Part shown: positions 45,501 through 53,371 of the stretch, one piece after another | Numbering within the stretch: position 1 is the first letter of the stretch | Layout: each line of letters starts with the position of its first letter | Assembly: GCA_016209885.1 (NCBI GenBank) | Contig: JACQVF010000092.1 | Span: 1 to 64,000 of the forward strand | Direction of reading: 5' to 3' | Source of the DNA: Gemmatimonadota bacterium | GTDB taxonomy: Bacteria > Gemmatimonadota > Gemmatimonadetes > Longimicrobiales > Gaopeijiaceae | DNA length: 64,000 nt | Program-made: the position numbers and the translations under genes | Notes under the pieces: model-generated | Databases searched by the model: none | Seen by the model: only the letters and a program-made list of their open reading frames with translations | What the model was told of the DNA's origin: nothing

Positions 45501-45650
45501 ACGCTGGACAGTACCCTCTCCGACATGAACGTCGGCGTCCAGATGAGCTTGACGGACCGGCAGTCGTTCGTGGGTCAGCGGACCGGCAACAGCCAGTTCC
45601 AGCTCGGCATCTTCGGCCAGTTCCTGTTCACGGCGGGGAGGATTCGCTAG
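39507..45650 (+). CDS. sprA: SprA-family giant outer-membrane protein (type IX secretion translocon homologue)
   Basis: 2047 residues with an N-terminal signal (GVLLSLALGLALAAVTPLAG). SprA features include FGIQVGGTISQRVHVSVDYD followed by QTREFSAANNINIYYQG, the repeated LKYRVKSEGVVSMFALG-type strands, GSAFLDDFEAANEIPIPTHR, the region where mature SprA has its DDFEG box, and a long C-terminal barrel of alternating strands ending LFTAGRIR. In Bacteroidota SprA is the 36-strand channel of the type IX system. No other T9SS gene is visible here. The only start near the signal peptide is TTG 39507. The stop codon lies in a hairpin at 45649. Confidence 0.8.
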   Translation: MSNQVYPRLEVTTTGLRRHGVLLSLALGLALAAVTPLAGQTPGAGAPPPDSIRLLATPGLQGAVLERLWPVDLGPLRPEELFWAYRGSHAWGRLWLRRVDEHLAVRRPRLGVTTPATAAAFAEAAPPDTVAYLPPGKEERRTAEPGRAGAELEQVLPGFMSEYADLGMRIRGRAEFGGAWTRFRPCDPVIQFSCNPSLFPQLRPDIQFGIQVGGTISQRVHVSVDYDQTREFSAANNINIYYQGLEDEILQRLEVGDVSFSLPQSRFLTQGIPAGNFGFKAAGQVGPIDFQTVWAQQKGDLSAREFRLSGAGGAQGFVQEDTLVVDDADYVRGQFFFLVDPRRIRSYPHIDILALVATDAPPGAAPGRDPIQLYRYQNDPITAQQVAGYIQAAAGAAAPGDSVVESGWFRYLQPGLDYFVHSSGLWIALKSPLRREEMLAVTFITQAGDTVGSYNPERLHNAGRRPQLRLLKASGPNHQPGRPTWDFEMHQVYRVSGSNEVELQSVGLTISLGELSAGRTFKRAPDGSDLTWLRLLGLDNEAPQDQLDRSRIYQPARDALQDQPPVSGTFIVLPTLRPFLEPPPLPSLGLSAAQTRIVLGADANRRIYETVDPFERENAGLFRLTMPYRVKSEGVVSMFALGAIGLRDGSERIWAGNRLLERGQDYTIDYDIGQVTLADPQSLFAADPSAEIRATWEQKPVFQIAPTSVFGLNARYRLGERGELNFMGLYQAEKTLMRRPQLGVEPASIVLSGMSGSLDLETPWLDHALESVPGLRVGAPSIVRLDGEVAVSLPNPNTRGSAFLDDFEAANEIPIPTHRLGWKLGSAPAFIDGAEGLLPAALNQSDAASLVWQHDWVVLRPGGDSAGIFPGLAPREIDRQIAFAGTETREPVLLLSFGTDPATVFDRRRWRSITTVLATTGRDLTRSEYVELYAAGGTGLTLVLDLGTVSEDAYFIDESGQVSGSRPDTRDPWGQGTLDEEANPLKGEIWSDQLDRRGVWPEGCTAARGRVYPPADPRANCTRGNGIFDTEDLDGNGNLDLAERTIRYVVRLDGTSPYLVRDTTETGSGFRLYRIPLRDPGAVNVGHLFTDADWRGVKHLRVTVTGRQPAGLLLARIRIVGSRWVKRSRDGVARGIGGDTVGLPADLEVGPVSQITDGAVYASPPGVRDELQDPTVAFSVGGAEFNEKALRLRYRGLAPGQRVEVYNRFPQNPWNILTYRRLRVWAVARSGDWGRDRPTWFLLKVATDSENFYLYRVRLVPAANPQAVSENDWLPEHVIDFEAWLRLRREAEEVLLRDPPDPTDPPVMLWSQDSTYAIALKDRARAPNLAAVRELALAVLNAGEAPVRGEIWVNELRLADAVEDAGFAGHVNVDLQAAEFLTGNLSFTGRGALFRQLEGNPAYQRDQGLNLSSTAQLDRLLPAAWGIDLPLSLSHSSSGQLPTFLNQSDVRADRLEGLRETQGRRTRVGLSFRKRTPSVNPWVGWLADGLDLRFGYSTSSTSSIASTSDARGVDASVGYARQLEPRTVPVVPGFLAAVLRAVLPGFLERSLLGARLRWNPESVSFGTSYFQQEARSFRYEQILKLPGDSAVAPTLSPREGLSSNARVSFRPFESLTTGFELTSDRDLLSPEQTVKDSTVHPLLAAERRRLAGLDLGWETGRNLRTQLGYRPELASWLLTSVDVSTSYTMDRNAAYVDRGREATGAATKLQRNMGGQRDVRASLTLDPARVVESVWGAPAPGDRFLESALRKVASALRPLDVAWTRGVNSHFNRSAADPALGFQLGLGGIDHFRFVENDTAATAAERESWNARTSVELPMNLSVALDYSRTTVSTFDARSQRQSRGRGWPNLAVRLGELPIPVGLRRYVTRASLSSGYQRSEQLASFGQGALQERRTVDTQIPVDVSLTLLGTLSTTYRGQFQTGKSTDPTGDTDRTQTSHNVSFLSSFRPPGSLGRTFARPIQVSIRYSHANQQNCRVSTASEQCVPFIDQVIRGLQLTLDSTLSDMNVGVQMSLTDRQSFVGQRTGNSQFQLGIFGQFLFTAGRIR

Positions 45651-45666
45651 CGGGTTACAACCCGCT
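45649..45666 (+). terminator. Hairpin overlapping the sprA stop, no U-tract
   Basis: AGCGGGTT, AC, AACCCGCT forms a perfect 8-bp stem with a 2-base loop starting inside the TAG stop. It is followed by degenerate copies of CACCCGCTC, with no T-run. Confidence 0.45.
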
Positions 45667-45734
45667 CACCCGCTCATTCGCTGGCCTACCTGCGCATTTC
45701 CTTGCCCCGTGCGCAACTCTATCCTCCCCGTCCC

Positions 45735-46406
45735 ATGACTCCCACCGAATCCCGCGCCATAGCCGTGGCCGCGGTCGTGCTCGTGGTGGCGAGCACTGCG
45801 CGCGCCATGAAGGACCGGCGTCGGCCCGAGGTGGTGCTTCCGCCCGACTCGTCCTCCGCCGTGCCACGGCAGCTCCTCGCGAGCTGGAGGGAGGCGGCGA
45901 CGCAGGAGCGGCGGCGCGCGCCGCTCGCGGCCGGTGAGCGCATCGACCCGAACCGCGCGCCCGTCGAGGAGCTGGACCGTATCCCGGGAGTCGGACCCGC
46001 GCTGGCGCGCGCGATCGTCGAGGAACGCTCGCGCGGCGGCGCGTTTGGCGCGCCCGCGGATCTCGAGCGGGTGCCCGGCATCGGCGCCAAGAGCCTGGTG
46101 CGGCTCACTCCCTACCTGGAATTCGGGCGGCGCCGCATCGCCGAGCCCGGCCCGCGACCGCTCTCGCCTGGGTCGGTGCTCCTTGCCCGGCCTCAGCGTG
46201 CGTCGGCGTCGCCCCTCGATCTCAACCGCGCCACGCCCGCTGAGCTGGCGACGCTCCCCGGGATCGGACCCGAGAAGGCCGACCGCATCGTGGAGCTTCG
46301 CCGCGTGCGAGGCGGGTTCCGCAATGTGAAGGAGCTTCTGGGGGTGCCTGGGATCGGGCCGGCGACCCTCGATCGCCTGCAAAGCCACGTGGTGATAAGA
46401 CGTTGA
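45735..46406 (+). CDS. ComEA-like double helix-hairpin-helix DNA-binding protein
   Basis: 223 residues. An N-terminal hydrophobic segment (AIAVAAVVLVVASTARA) acts as signal or anchor. Two HhH units follow: IDPNRAPVEELDRIPGVGPA then IVEERSRGGAF (about 75-125), and LDLNRATPAELATLPGIGPE then IVELRRVRGGF (about 160-205), each with the GIG/GVG DNA-backbone loop. ComEA pulls incoming DNA through the periplasm. Its position directly before the pilus motor genes supports natural DNA uptake. ATG 45735 is chosen over an upstream start outside the family. Confidence 0.85.
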   Translation: MTPTESRAIAVAAVVLVVASTARAMKDRRRPEVVLPPDSSSAVPRQLLASWREAATQERRRAPLAAGERIDPNRAPVEELDRIPGVGPALARAIVEERSRGGAFGAPADLERVPGIGAKSLVRLTPYLEFGRRRIAEPGPRPLSPGSVLLARPQRASASPLDLNRATPAELATLPGIGPEKADRIVELRRVRGGFRNVKELLGVPGIGPATLDRLQSHVVIRR

Positions 46407-46642
46407 GGCTAGGTGCGCCCTCCCACACCCCGCCGTCGCCGGGGCGGAGTCGAGAGCGGGCACCGGGGCTCGCCCGCCCGCCCCGTGGCGCGTCCGCCGC
46501 GCGGAACCGGTGCGGAGGCGGGGATGGACCTTGACCATGCGGCGCGCGGGGATCTACCTTGCACCATATAAGTGGATATGGAGCCGTCAGCCCCTGATTA
46601 GAGTAAAGCGCCAGCCACCCCTGTCCCAAAAAAGAGCCACTG

Positions 46643-48355
46643 ATGGCGACCACCGTCGGAACAGATCGACTCGGTGACCTCTTCGTTCGCGAAGGGCTGA
46701 TCACGGAGGAGCAGCTTGAAAAAGCTCTCCAGGACGCCAAGGCCAGTAACACCCGTATTGGCTTCTCGCTCGTGAAGCTCGGCTTCGTCGCCGAGGACGA
46801 GCTTACGCGCATGCTCGCCCGGCAGTACCGCGTGCCGGCGGTGGATCTGGACAAGGTCAACGTCGACCCCAAGGTCATAAAGCTCGTGCCTGCCGACGTC
46901 GCTCTCAAGCACCTGGTCCTGCCCCTCCGCCGCGTGGGCCGCACCCTCACGGTCGCCATGGCGAACCCCACGGACCTGGGCGCCATCGACGACCTGAAGT
47001 TCATCACCCGCTACGATATCGAACCCGTGGTCGTCGGCGAGTACACCCTGCGTCGTCATCTGGAGAAGTACCACAACACCCAGGACGAGAAGATGCAGGA
47101 GATCCTCGATGAGCTTCAGACCGACGATATCGAGGTCCTCGAGGATCAGGAAGACGACGTGAGCGTCGCCGCTCTCCAGGAGCAGGTGGAGCAGGCTCCC
47201 GTCGTCAAGTTCATCAACGGGCTCCTCGTGGACGCGGTCCAGAAGGGCGCCTCGGACATCCACATCGAGCCCTACGAGAAGGAGATCCGCGTTCGCTACC
47301 GGATCGACGGCGCGCTGCGGGAGGTCATGAAGCCACCGCTCAAGATGAAGGCCGCCATCACCTCGCGCCTGAAGATCCTCTCGGACCTGAACATTGCCGA
47401 GCGGCGCGTCCCCCAGGACGGGCGCATCAAGCTCAAGATGAAGAACAAGGTCGTGGACTTCCGCGTCTCGACGCTGCCCGTGATCTTCGGCGAGAAGATC
47501 GTGATGCGAATCCTCGACAAGGGGAACCTCACCCTCGACCTGGAGAAGTTCGGGTTCGAGCCGAAGGCCGAGCAGGACTTCATGGCCGCCATCATGAACC
47601 CCTACGGGATGGTGCTCGTCACCGGGCCCACGGGCTCCGGGAAGACCACCACCCTCTACTCCGCCCTCTCCAAGGTCAACACCGAAGATGTCAACATCAT
47701 GACGGCGGAGGACCCCGTCGAGTACAATCTTTACGGGATCAACCAGGTCCTGGTGCGGAACGAGATCGGGATGACGTTCGCCGCGGCCCTCAAGGCGTTC
47801 TTGCGCCAGGACCCGAACATCATCATGGTGGGCGAGATCCGCGACATCGAGACCGGCGGCACCGCCATCAAGGCCGCGCTCACCGGCCACCTGGTGCTCT
47901 CCACCCTCCACACGAACGACGCGCCTTCCACGGTGACGCGTCTCATCGACATGGGCCTCGAGCCGTTCAACGTGGCCGCCGCCCTCAACCTGGTCACCGC
48001 CCAGCGGCTGGTCCGGCGGATCTGCTCGAACTGCAAGGAGCAGGTCAAGTACCCCGAGGAGCACCTGAGGGCCGGGAAGATCCCGGACGAGGTGATCGCG
48101 CGCGGGCAGTTCTTCAAGGGCGCGGGCTGCGACAAGTGCAACGGCGGCGGGTACAAGGGGCGGCAGGGCCTCTACGAGGTCATGGCCATGAGCCCGATCC
48201 TCCGCAAGCTCATCATGCAGGCGGTCGGCACGGACGAGCTTCGACAGGCGGCCATCGCCGATGGCATGCTCACCCTGCGCATGGACGGGCTCAAGAAGAT
48301 CGAGCGCGGGATCACGACGCTCGAGGAAGTGCTGAAGGAGACGGCGGCCACCTGA
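46643..48355 (+). CDS. pilB: Type IV pilus assembly ATPase PilB
   Basis: 570 residues. The N-terminal MshEN domain (LGDLFVREGLITEEQLEKAL) often binds c-di-GMP. The GspE/PilB core has Walker A GPTGSGKTTT (about 327), the Asp box AEDPVEY, Walker B VGEIRD, and the His box LTGHLVLSTLHTND. A four-cysteine zinc site CSNC ... CDKC (about 461-498) marks extension ATPases. It powers pilus extension. First gene of pilB-pilT-pilC. Confidence 0.95.
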   Translation: MATTVGTDRLGDLFVREGLITEEQLEKALQDAKASNTRIGFSLVKLGFVAEDELTRMLARQYRVPAVDLDKVNVDPKVIKLVPADVALKHLVLPLRRVGRTLTVAMANPTDLGAIDDLKFITRYDIEPVVVGEYTLRRHLEKYHNTQDEKMQEILDELQTDDIEVLEDQEDDVSVAALQEQVEQAPVVKFINGLLVDAVQKGASDIHIEPYEKEIRVRYRIDGALREVMKPPLKMKAAITSRLKILSDLNIAERRVPQDGRIKLKMKNKVVDFRVSTLPVIFGEKIVMRILDKGNLTLDLEKFGFEPKAEQDFMAAIMNPYGMVLVTGPTGSGKTTTLYSALSKVNTEDVNIMTAEDPVEYNLYGINQVLVRNEIGMTFAAALKAFLRQDPNIIMVGEIRDIETGGTAIKAALTGHLVLSTLHTNDAPSTVTRLIDMGLEPFNVAAALNLVTAQRLVRRICSNCKEQVKYPEEHLRAGKIPDEVIARGQFFKGAGCDKCNGGGYKGRQGLYEVMAMSPILRKLIMQAVGTDELRQAAIADGMLTLRMDGLKKIERGITTLEEVLKETAAT

Positions 48356-48403
48356 GGTCCGAGCCCCCGATCAGGAGACCGGCCCCCATGACCGGCACGA
48401 TCC

Positions 48404-49498
48404 ATGGCTGAAGCCCAGCAGACGACCCTCAGCCTCCGCGTCCTGCTCCAAGAAATGCTCGAGCGGGGGGCGTCCGATCTCCACGTTACCGCGGGCGAGA
48501 AGGCGAAGCTCCGCATCGACGGTGCGCTCCAGGACTCGGCCGTCAACTACGTGCTCACGCCCCGGGACACGCTCCAGCTCGCCTACTCCATCCTCACGGA
48601 GAACCAGAAGAAGCGCTTCGAGACCGAGGACGAGCTCGACTTCTCCTTCGGGATCCAGAACCTGGCGCGCTTCCGCGGCAACGTCTTCAAGCAGCGGGGG
48701 TGCGTGGCCATGGCCATCCGGCAGATCCCGTTCGAGATCAAGACGTTCGAGGAGCTCAGCCTCCCGGTCGTGCTCAAGAAGTTCTGCGAGAAGCCCAGGG
48801 GGCTCGTTCTGGTGACCGGGCCCACGGGCTCGGGGAAGTCCACCACCCTCGCGGCGATGATCGACAAGATCAACAAGGAGTATCGCGGCCATATCCTGAC
48901 GGTGGAGGACCCCATCGAGTTCATCCACCGGCACCAGAAGTCCATGGTGAACCAGAGGGAGGTGGGCGCCGATACGAAGAGCTTCGCGTCCGCCCTCAAG
49001 TACGCGCTGCGCCAGGACCCCGACGTGATCCTGATCGGGGAGATGCGCGACCTGGAGACGACCGCGGCAGCGCTCACCATTGCGGAGACCGGACACCTGG
49101 CCCTGGCCACCCTGCACACGAACTCGGCGGCCGAGTCCATCAACCGCATCATCGACATCTTCCCGGCGCACCAGCAATCCCAGGTGCGGACCCAGCTCTC
49201 CTTCGTCCTGGAGGGCGTGGTTACTCAGACGCTCGTGCCCAAGGCCAAGGGTCGCGGCCGCGTCTGCGCGTGCGAGATCCTGGTCTGCACGCCCGCCATC
49301 CGCGCCTGCATCCGGGACGACAAGGTCCACCAGATCCCGTCCCTCATGCAGGCCGGCAAGAAGCACGGCATGCAGACCATGAACGACGCGCTCTACCAGT
49401 TCTACATGCAGCGCGAGGTCACGCTCGAGGCCGTACTCGAGCACTCACCGGACCCCAACGAGCTGTTGCGCATGGTGGGAGAGCCGGTGCCTGCGTGA
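48404..49498 (+). CDS. pilT: Type IV pilus retraction ATPase PilT
   Basis: 364 residues. GASDLHVTAGEKAKLRIDG opens the PAS-like N-domain. Walker A is GPTGSGKSTT (about 137), Asp box VEDPIEF, Walker B IGEMRD, His box ETGHLALATLHTN, and the AIRNLIRE-equivalent retraction motif is AIRACIRDDK. It drives pilus retraction, and hence twitching and DNA import. 48 bp after pilB and 48 bp before pilC. Confidence 0.95.
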   Translation: MAEAQQTTLSLRVLLQEMLERGASDLHVTAGEKAKLRIDGALQDSAVNYVLTPRDTLQLAYSILTENQKKRFETEDELDFSFGIQNLARFRGNVFKQRGCVAMAIRQIPFEIKTFEELSLPVVLKKFCEKPRGLVLVTGPTGSGKSTTLAAMIDKINKEYRGHILTVEDPIEFIHRHQKSMVNQREVGADTKSFASALKYALRQDPDVILIGEMRDLETTAAALTIAETGHLALATLHTNSAAESINRIIDIFPAHQQSQVRTQLSFVLEGVVTQTLVPKAKGRGRVCACEILVCTPAIRACIRDDKVHQIPSLMQAGKKHGMQTMNDALYQFYMQREVTLEAVLEHSPDPNELLRMVGEPVPA

Positions 49499-49546
49499 CC
49501 GGTCCAGCGGCGGGTGGGCGCCATACGCCCGGAGGAGTAGCAGGGA

Positions 49547-50749
49547 ATGCCCCTATTCACGTATAGCGCACGGCCGGCATCGGGCGGCGACATCCAGCAG
49601 GGTGAGATCGATGTCGCCTCCAAAGATGAGGTGATGAGCTATCTGCACCGGCAGAAGCTCATTCCCATCTCCGTCCGCGAGAAGCAGAGGCAGCTGGCCA
49701 TCAAGTTCGGCACCGGGATCAAGACCCGGGACATCGTGATCTTTACGCGCCAGTTCGCCACCATGATCAACTCCGGGCTGCCCCTCGTGCAGAGCCTCGA
49801 CATCCTGGCGGAGCAGACCGACAACCCGAACCTGCGCAAGATCATCCAGGACGTCCTCTACGACGTGGAGTCCGGGCACACCCTCGCGGACGCGGTGGGC
49901 AAGCACCCGAAGGTGTTCACCGAGCTCTACAAGAACATGGTGGCGGCCGGTGAGGCCGGCGGCATCCTCGACACGATCCTCCTCCGCCTCGCCGCGTTCC
50001 TGGAGAAGAACGATGCCCTGATCCGCAAGATCAAGGGCGCGATGATCTACCCGGCGGTCATCTTCAGCGTGGCCATCATGGCCGTGATCGTGCTGCTGGT
50101 CTTCGTGATCCCGACTTTCCAGAAGATGTTCGCGTCCGCCGGTATCCCGCTGCCGCTACCGACGCGGATCGTGATCGGCATGAGCCAGCTCCTCCAGAGC
50201 TTCTGGTGGCTGATGGGTGGCTCGGTCGTGGGGTTCGTTTTCCTCATCCGCTACATCTACGGCACGGACGGCGGCCGGCTCGCCCTCGACAGATTGCTGC
50301 TGAACATCCCCATCATGGGCGACCTCCAGCGCAAGGCGGCGGTGGCGCGCTTCACCCGCACGCTCGGCACCCTGGTCTCCTCGGGCGTCTCGATCCTGGA
50401 CGGCCTGGAGATCACCGCGAAAACGGCGGGTAACCGCGTGATCCACGACGCGGTGATGGGGTCCCGCGCCTCCATCGCGGGCGGCGAGACGATCTCCGCG
50501 CCGCTCAAGGAGTCGGGCGTGTTCCCGCCCATGGTCGTGCAGATGATCAACGTGGGCGAGCAGACCGGCGGACTCGACGAGATGCTCTCGAAGATCGCCG
50601 ACTTCTACGACGAGGAGGTGGACACCGCCGTGGAGGCGCTGCTGGCCGCGATGGAGCCCATCATGATCGTTGTGCTCGGTGTGGTGGTCGGCGGCATGAT
50701 CGTCGCCATGTACCTGCCCATCTTCGATATGATCAACGCGGTGAAATAG
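49547..50749 (+). CDS. pilC: Type IV pilus inner-membrane platform protein PilC
   Basis: 400 residues with the duplicated T2SSF domain (FTRQFATMINSGLPLVQSLD and FTRTLGTLVSSGVSILDGLE) and three membrane helices (IFSVAIMAVIVLLVFVIPTF, FWWLMGGSVVGFVFLIRYIY, PIMIVVLGVVVGGMIVAMYL). It connects the motors to the pilus. The last 75 bp before the stop are repeated identically at 61345-61419. The gene itself is intact. Confidence 0.95.
   Translation: MPLFTYSARPASGGDIQQGEIDVASKDEVMSYLHRQKLIPISVREKQRQLAIKFGTGIKTRDIVIFTRQFATMINSGLPLVQSLDILAEQTDNPNLRKIIQDVLYDVESGHTLADAVGKHPKVFTELYKNMVAAGEAGGILDTILLRLAAFLEKNDALIRKIKGAMIYPAVIFSVAIMAVIVLLVFVIPTFQKMFASAGIPLPLPTRIVIGMSQLLQSFWWLMGGSVVGFVFLIRYIYGTDGGRLALDRLLLNIPIMGDLQRKAAVARFTRTLGTLVSSGVSILDGLEITAKTAGNRVIHDAVMGSRASIAGGETISAPLKESGVFPPMVVQMINVGEQTGGLDEMLSKIADFYDEEVDTAVEALLAAMEPIMIVVLGVVVGGMIVAMYLPIFDMINAVK
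50671..50745 (+). repeat. 75-bp direct repeat, left copy (pilC 3' end)
   Basis: Identical over 75 bp to 61345-61419, in the same orientation. It covers the codons for VLGVVVGGMIVAMYLPIFDM then INAV plus two bases of the last Lys codon. The flanks differ on both sides. Confidence 0.9.
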
Positions 50750-50801
50750 CCTCGACCGCACGTGTGGGGATTCAGCGGTCTCCGTCCCTGCCTTTCATCC
50801 G

Positions 50802-51430
50802 TTGAGGTTCTCTCCGACAAGGCGGTCCCTGCTCTGGTGTGCACTGGCGGGACTGGTGCTCTTCGCTCCGGCTGCGGCTCAGGAGAGCCGCGGCCGCGTG
50901 GCCGTTCGCGTGACCAGCGTCGGCGGGCCGGTCGAGGGCGCGCAGGTGTCTTCGGGCGAGGTTGTGGCGTCGGCCGAGCGGGGCGAGGCGACGCTTCGCC
51001 TGCCCACCGGCGAGCGGGACCACCCCGGCCGGCACCGCATTCCCCGAGGACGTCGAGACGCGGCGCATGGACGGCGGCTTCGTAGGTCGCTTTCTCCTTC
51101 GCAGCTCACGCTTGTTGAGCGTGCGTGGGTCCGCTATGGGCCAGCGACACGAGCACACCTTCGGGGCTGTGCGCGAGCGCGACCTGCGCGTCACCTGGTT
51201 CGGCGAGGCGTCGCTGTCCGGGAGCGACCGCGGTCACACGTGGGTCATCGGTGCGGCGCTGCAGCGCGAGAGCTACGACGCGGAGGATCTGCCGCAGCTC
51301 GACTTCACGCATACTGTGCCGGCGCTCTTCGTGCAGGATGAGTAACGCCCCGCTGGATTGGCTGACCCTGGCGGCGAGCGGACGCCTCGACGCGCGTCAC
51401 ATCCCCTCGCCGACGACCTGGAGGTGCGCC
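50802..51430 (+). pseudogene. TonB-dependent receptor remnant
   Basis: From TTG 50802 an export signal (SLLWCALAGLVLFAPAAAQE) is followed by a carboxypeptidase-regulatory-like repeat (GRVAVRVTSVGGPVEGAQVS). The plug region is missing. After a frame change near 51015, barrel strands follow (GGFVGRFLLRSSRLLSVRGS, VRERDLRVTWFGEASLSG, THTVPALFVQDE). A stop at 51343-51345 comes from one extra base: GAGTAACGCC instead of GAGTACGCC. Beyond it the next strand is intact in another frame (YAPLDWLTLAASGRLDA). It contains an internal deletion, at least two frame changes and loss of the C-terminus. Confidence 0.75.
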
Positions 51431-51440
51431 GTGCCCTGGG

Positions 51441-52025
51441 TCAGGCACCACCGGCAGGTCGTACCCTGCGCTTGTCCGTCTCCAAAGGAGGCCTCTTCAC
51501 GTTGCCGGGCACCCAATACTCCGTCCCTGGGGGAGACTTCGTGAGGGTCCTCTCGACGCAACAGACCCACAGCCCGCGCCATTCCCCCTGCCAATCCGGG
51601 GAGACACTGGTCAGAAAGGCCGCGAGACTCGGGCCGACGTCGGCCGGGTGAAGTCGGATGGTCTCGGCTCGGGCCAATTGTGTGGGCGGCGGGCCCGCGC
51701 CTTCCACGGGAACACCGCGGCGCGAAGCCTTGATTCCGCCCTTCCTCTCGAGGTCATCCAGGAACTCCCGACCGGTCGCCGAGACCTGCGTCCTTTCGGC
51801 GATTATGAGATTGAAGGCGGCACCGGGACGGTTCATAATCGGTCCACAGCGATGAACCGTGGTGGCTTCCGCCCAAGCGAAGCCGTTGTAGATGTGGATG
51901 TGGATGTAGCCGTCGCTGTTGCAGGTCCAAAACACCGTCCACTCCTTGGTGGACGCAGGGTTGGCGAACGACAGGCTCGCGACGACAACGGCCGCGGTTA
52001 CCAACAGCATCTTCCTGATTCTCAT
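51441..52025 (-). CDS. Small exported protein of unknown function
   Basis: 194 residues from ATG 52025. A good signal peptide (MRIRKMLLVTAAVVVASLSF, then ANPAS) precedes a mature part with a WTVFWTCNSDGYIHIHIYNG segment and scattered cysteines (WTCN, HRCGP, WVCC). I do not recognise a family. The C-terminus is basic and could be read-through into unrelated sequence. It lies opposite the pseudogene, inside the putative island. Confidence 0.45.
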   Translation of the reverse strand: MRIRKMLLVTAAVVVASLSFANPASTKEWTVFWTCNSDGYIHIHIYNGFAWAEATTVHRCGPIMNRPGAAFNLIIAERTQVSATGREFLDDLERKGGIKASRRGVPVEGAGPPPTQLARAETIRLHPADVGPSLAAFLTSVSPDWQGEWRGLWVCCVERTLTKSPPGTEYWVPGNVKRPPLETDKRRVRPAGGA

Positions 52026-52155
52026 TGTTCTTCTCCACTCGAGAGACGTCGCATTCGCCCGCAAGGGCGACCAGGTGACCAGCCCGCCGACGATGTGCGC
52101 GCCGCCCGCAGAACGCGACCGCGCGTGTTCGGACCTCAGAGCCGAACGGACCCGC

Positions 52156-53220
52156 TCACCACGAGACCAAACAACAGGAATTCAACCAGCGGCGATCGTA
52201 AGGCGCCCGCTCCAGACGGCTCGGACAACCTCGCTGGCAAAGACTATCCATACCCACGACGACGCCCCGAGCTCGTTCGCCCGTGATCAACAACCAAACT
52301 GGATCCTTGAGAATCGCTCCAACCGCGACGTTGGCCCCGGCGTCCAGATTCACAGTGACGGTTCGACTGCTCACGTTGCGGCCCCAGCGATCGAATATGG
52401 CGCGTCCCGGCGTGTCCGTGGACGAAGTGCAGACGATGTCGGTGAGAGTCCACCCTGGGACATACCCTTGCGTGAACGCATAGCTGCCGGCGGGCAGGCC
52501 CGAGATGACGTGCTGACTCGAGAGCGTGGCGTTGTTCCCGTCATCGTCCAGGCTGAAGGGAGCGATGTTCGCCGTGGACGACGTGAAAGAAAAGGCCTGT
52601 GAGTCGTTCGGCCGCGCATCCTTCACGATCGTGATGGAACCCGTCTGCGCGGGCACCACGACATAGGATCTGCAGTCCCTGTTGTCCTGGAGATTGGCGT
52701 CGGCAGCGCCGTTGAGACGGATACCAGCGCAGTTCGTGAACTCCCCTGAGGTTCGGGCTGTCGCCTGAATACTGATTGCCGGCAGGGACAGTTGGGCCCC
52801 CACCGCCGGACCAGTGTAAGTGCAGGTGATGATCAGCCCCGCAACCGAGCAGCTCCAGCCGGTTCCAGTGGCCGTCACCGGCGCCGTGTAGTTCGACGGC
52901 CGGGTATCGGTCACAACCACACCACTGCCCCCATCCACCGGCGCGGGACCGGTATTGATCAGGTTGAGCGTGAACGTCGCCGTCTGACCAATGCTCAGCG
53001 GGCCGGGGCCCGTCTTGCGCACGCCCACGTCGAAATCCAACGGGCGCTGGGGGATCCCGGTGCTGGTAACGGGCGTTTCAGCCCACGCGGCAACCGCGCT
53101 GGAGCGCAGCGCGAGCGCGCTCGCCAGCGCGGTCAGAATGCGCGTGAATCTTGTCAAAATGGGCGTGCATCTCGTCCTGGTCCCAGGGACCCAAACGCCG
53201 CGTAGAGGAAATGACATCAT
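52156..53220 (-). CDS. Exported DUF11 / SdrD B-like repeat protein, C-terminus probably altered
   Basis: 354 residues. A signal region (ILTALASALALRSSAVAAWA) is followed by a DUF11 domain (VGVRKTGPGPLSIGQTATFT, GGSGVVVTDTRPSNYTAP, GTGWSCSVAGLIITCTYTG) and a prealbumin-like domain (TGSITIVKDARPNDSQAFSF, VISGLPAGSYAFTQGYVPGW). Such domains build extracellular stalks. In relatives the last strand ends VNLDAGANVTCTFTN. Here it changes to GAILKDPVWLLITGERA and a Cys/Arg-rich tail, suggesting a frameshift or recombination near 52310. The tandem 14-bp repeat at 53219-53246 overlaps its ribosome-binding region. Confidence 0.6.
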   Translation of the reverse strand: MMSFPLRGVWVPGTRTRCTPILTRFTRILTALASALALRSSAVAAWAETPVTSTGIPQRPLDFDVGVRKTGPGPLSIGQTATFTLNLINTGPAPVDGGSGVVVTDTRPSNYTAPVTATGTGWSCSVAGLIITCTYTGPAVGAQLSLPAISIQATARTSGEFTNCAGIRLNGAADANLQDNRDCRSYVVVPAQTGSITIVKDARPNDSQAFSFTSSTANIAPFSLDDDGNNATLSSQHVISGLPAGSYAFTQGYVPGWTLTDIVCTSSTDTPGRAIFDRWGRNVSSRTVTVNLDAGANVAVGAILKDPVWLLITGERARGVVVGMDSLCQRGCPSRLERAPYDRRWLNSCCLVSW

Positions 53221-53246
53221 CACATGGTCCTGATCACATGGTCCTG
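53219..53246. repeat. Tandem 14-bp duplication at the DUF11 gene start
   Basis: ATCACATGGTCCTG occurs twice in a row (53219-53232, 53233-53246). On the minus strand it places two CAGGACC boxes and start-like ATG/GTG codons directly before the gene, so it could affect start choice. Confidence 0.7.
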
Positions 53247-53371
53247 GAACGAGGTCAAAGTATTGTGCGGTCAGTTATGGTTGGGATCGGTCTGCAAGCG
53301 CCGGCGTACTCGACGCCCGTGCGCCTCTGGGAATCTCCCGCCCGGTCCCTCGGCGACTGCTTGGTGGACTC

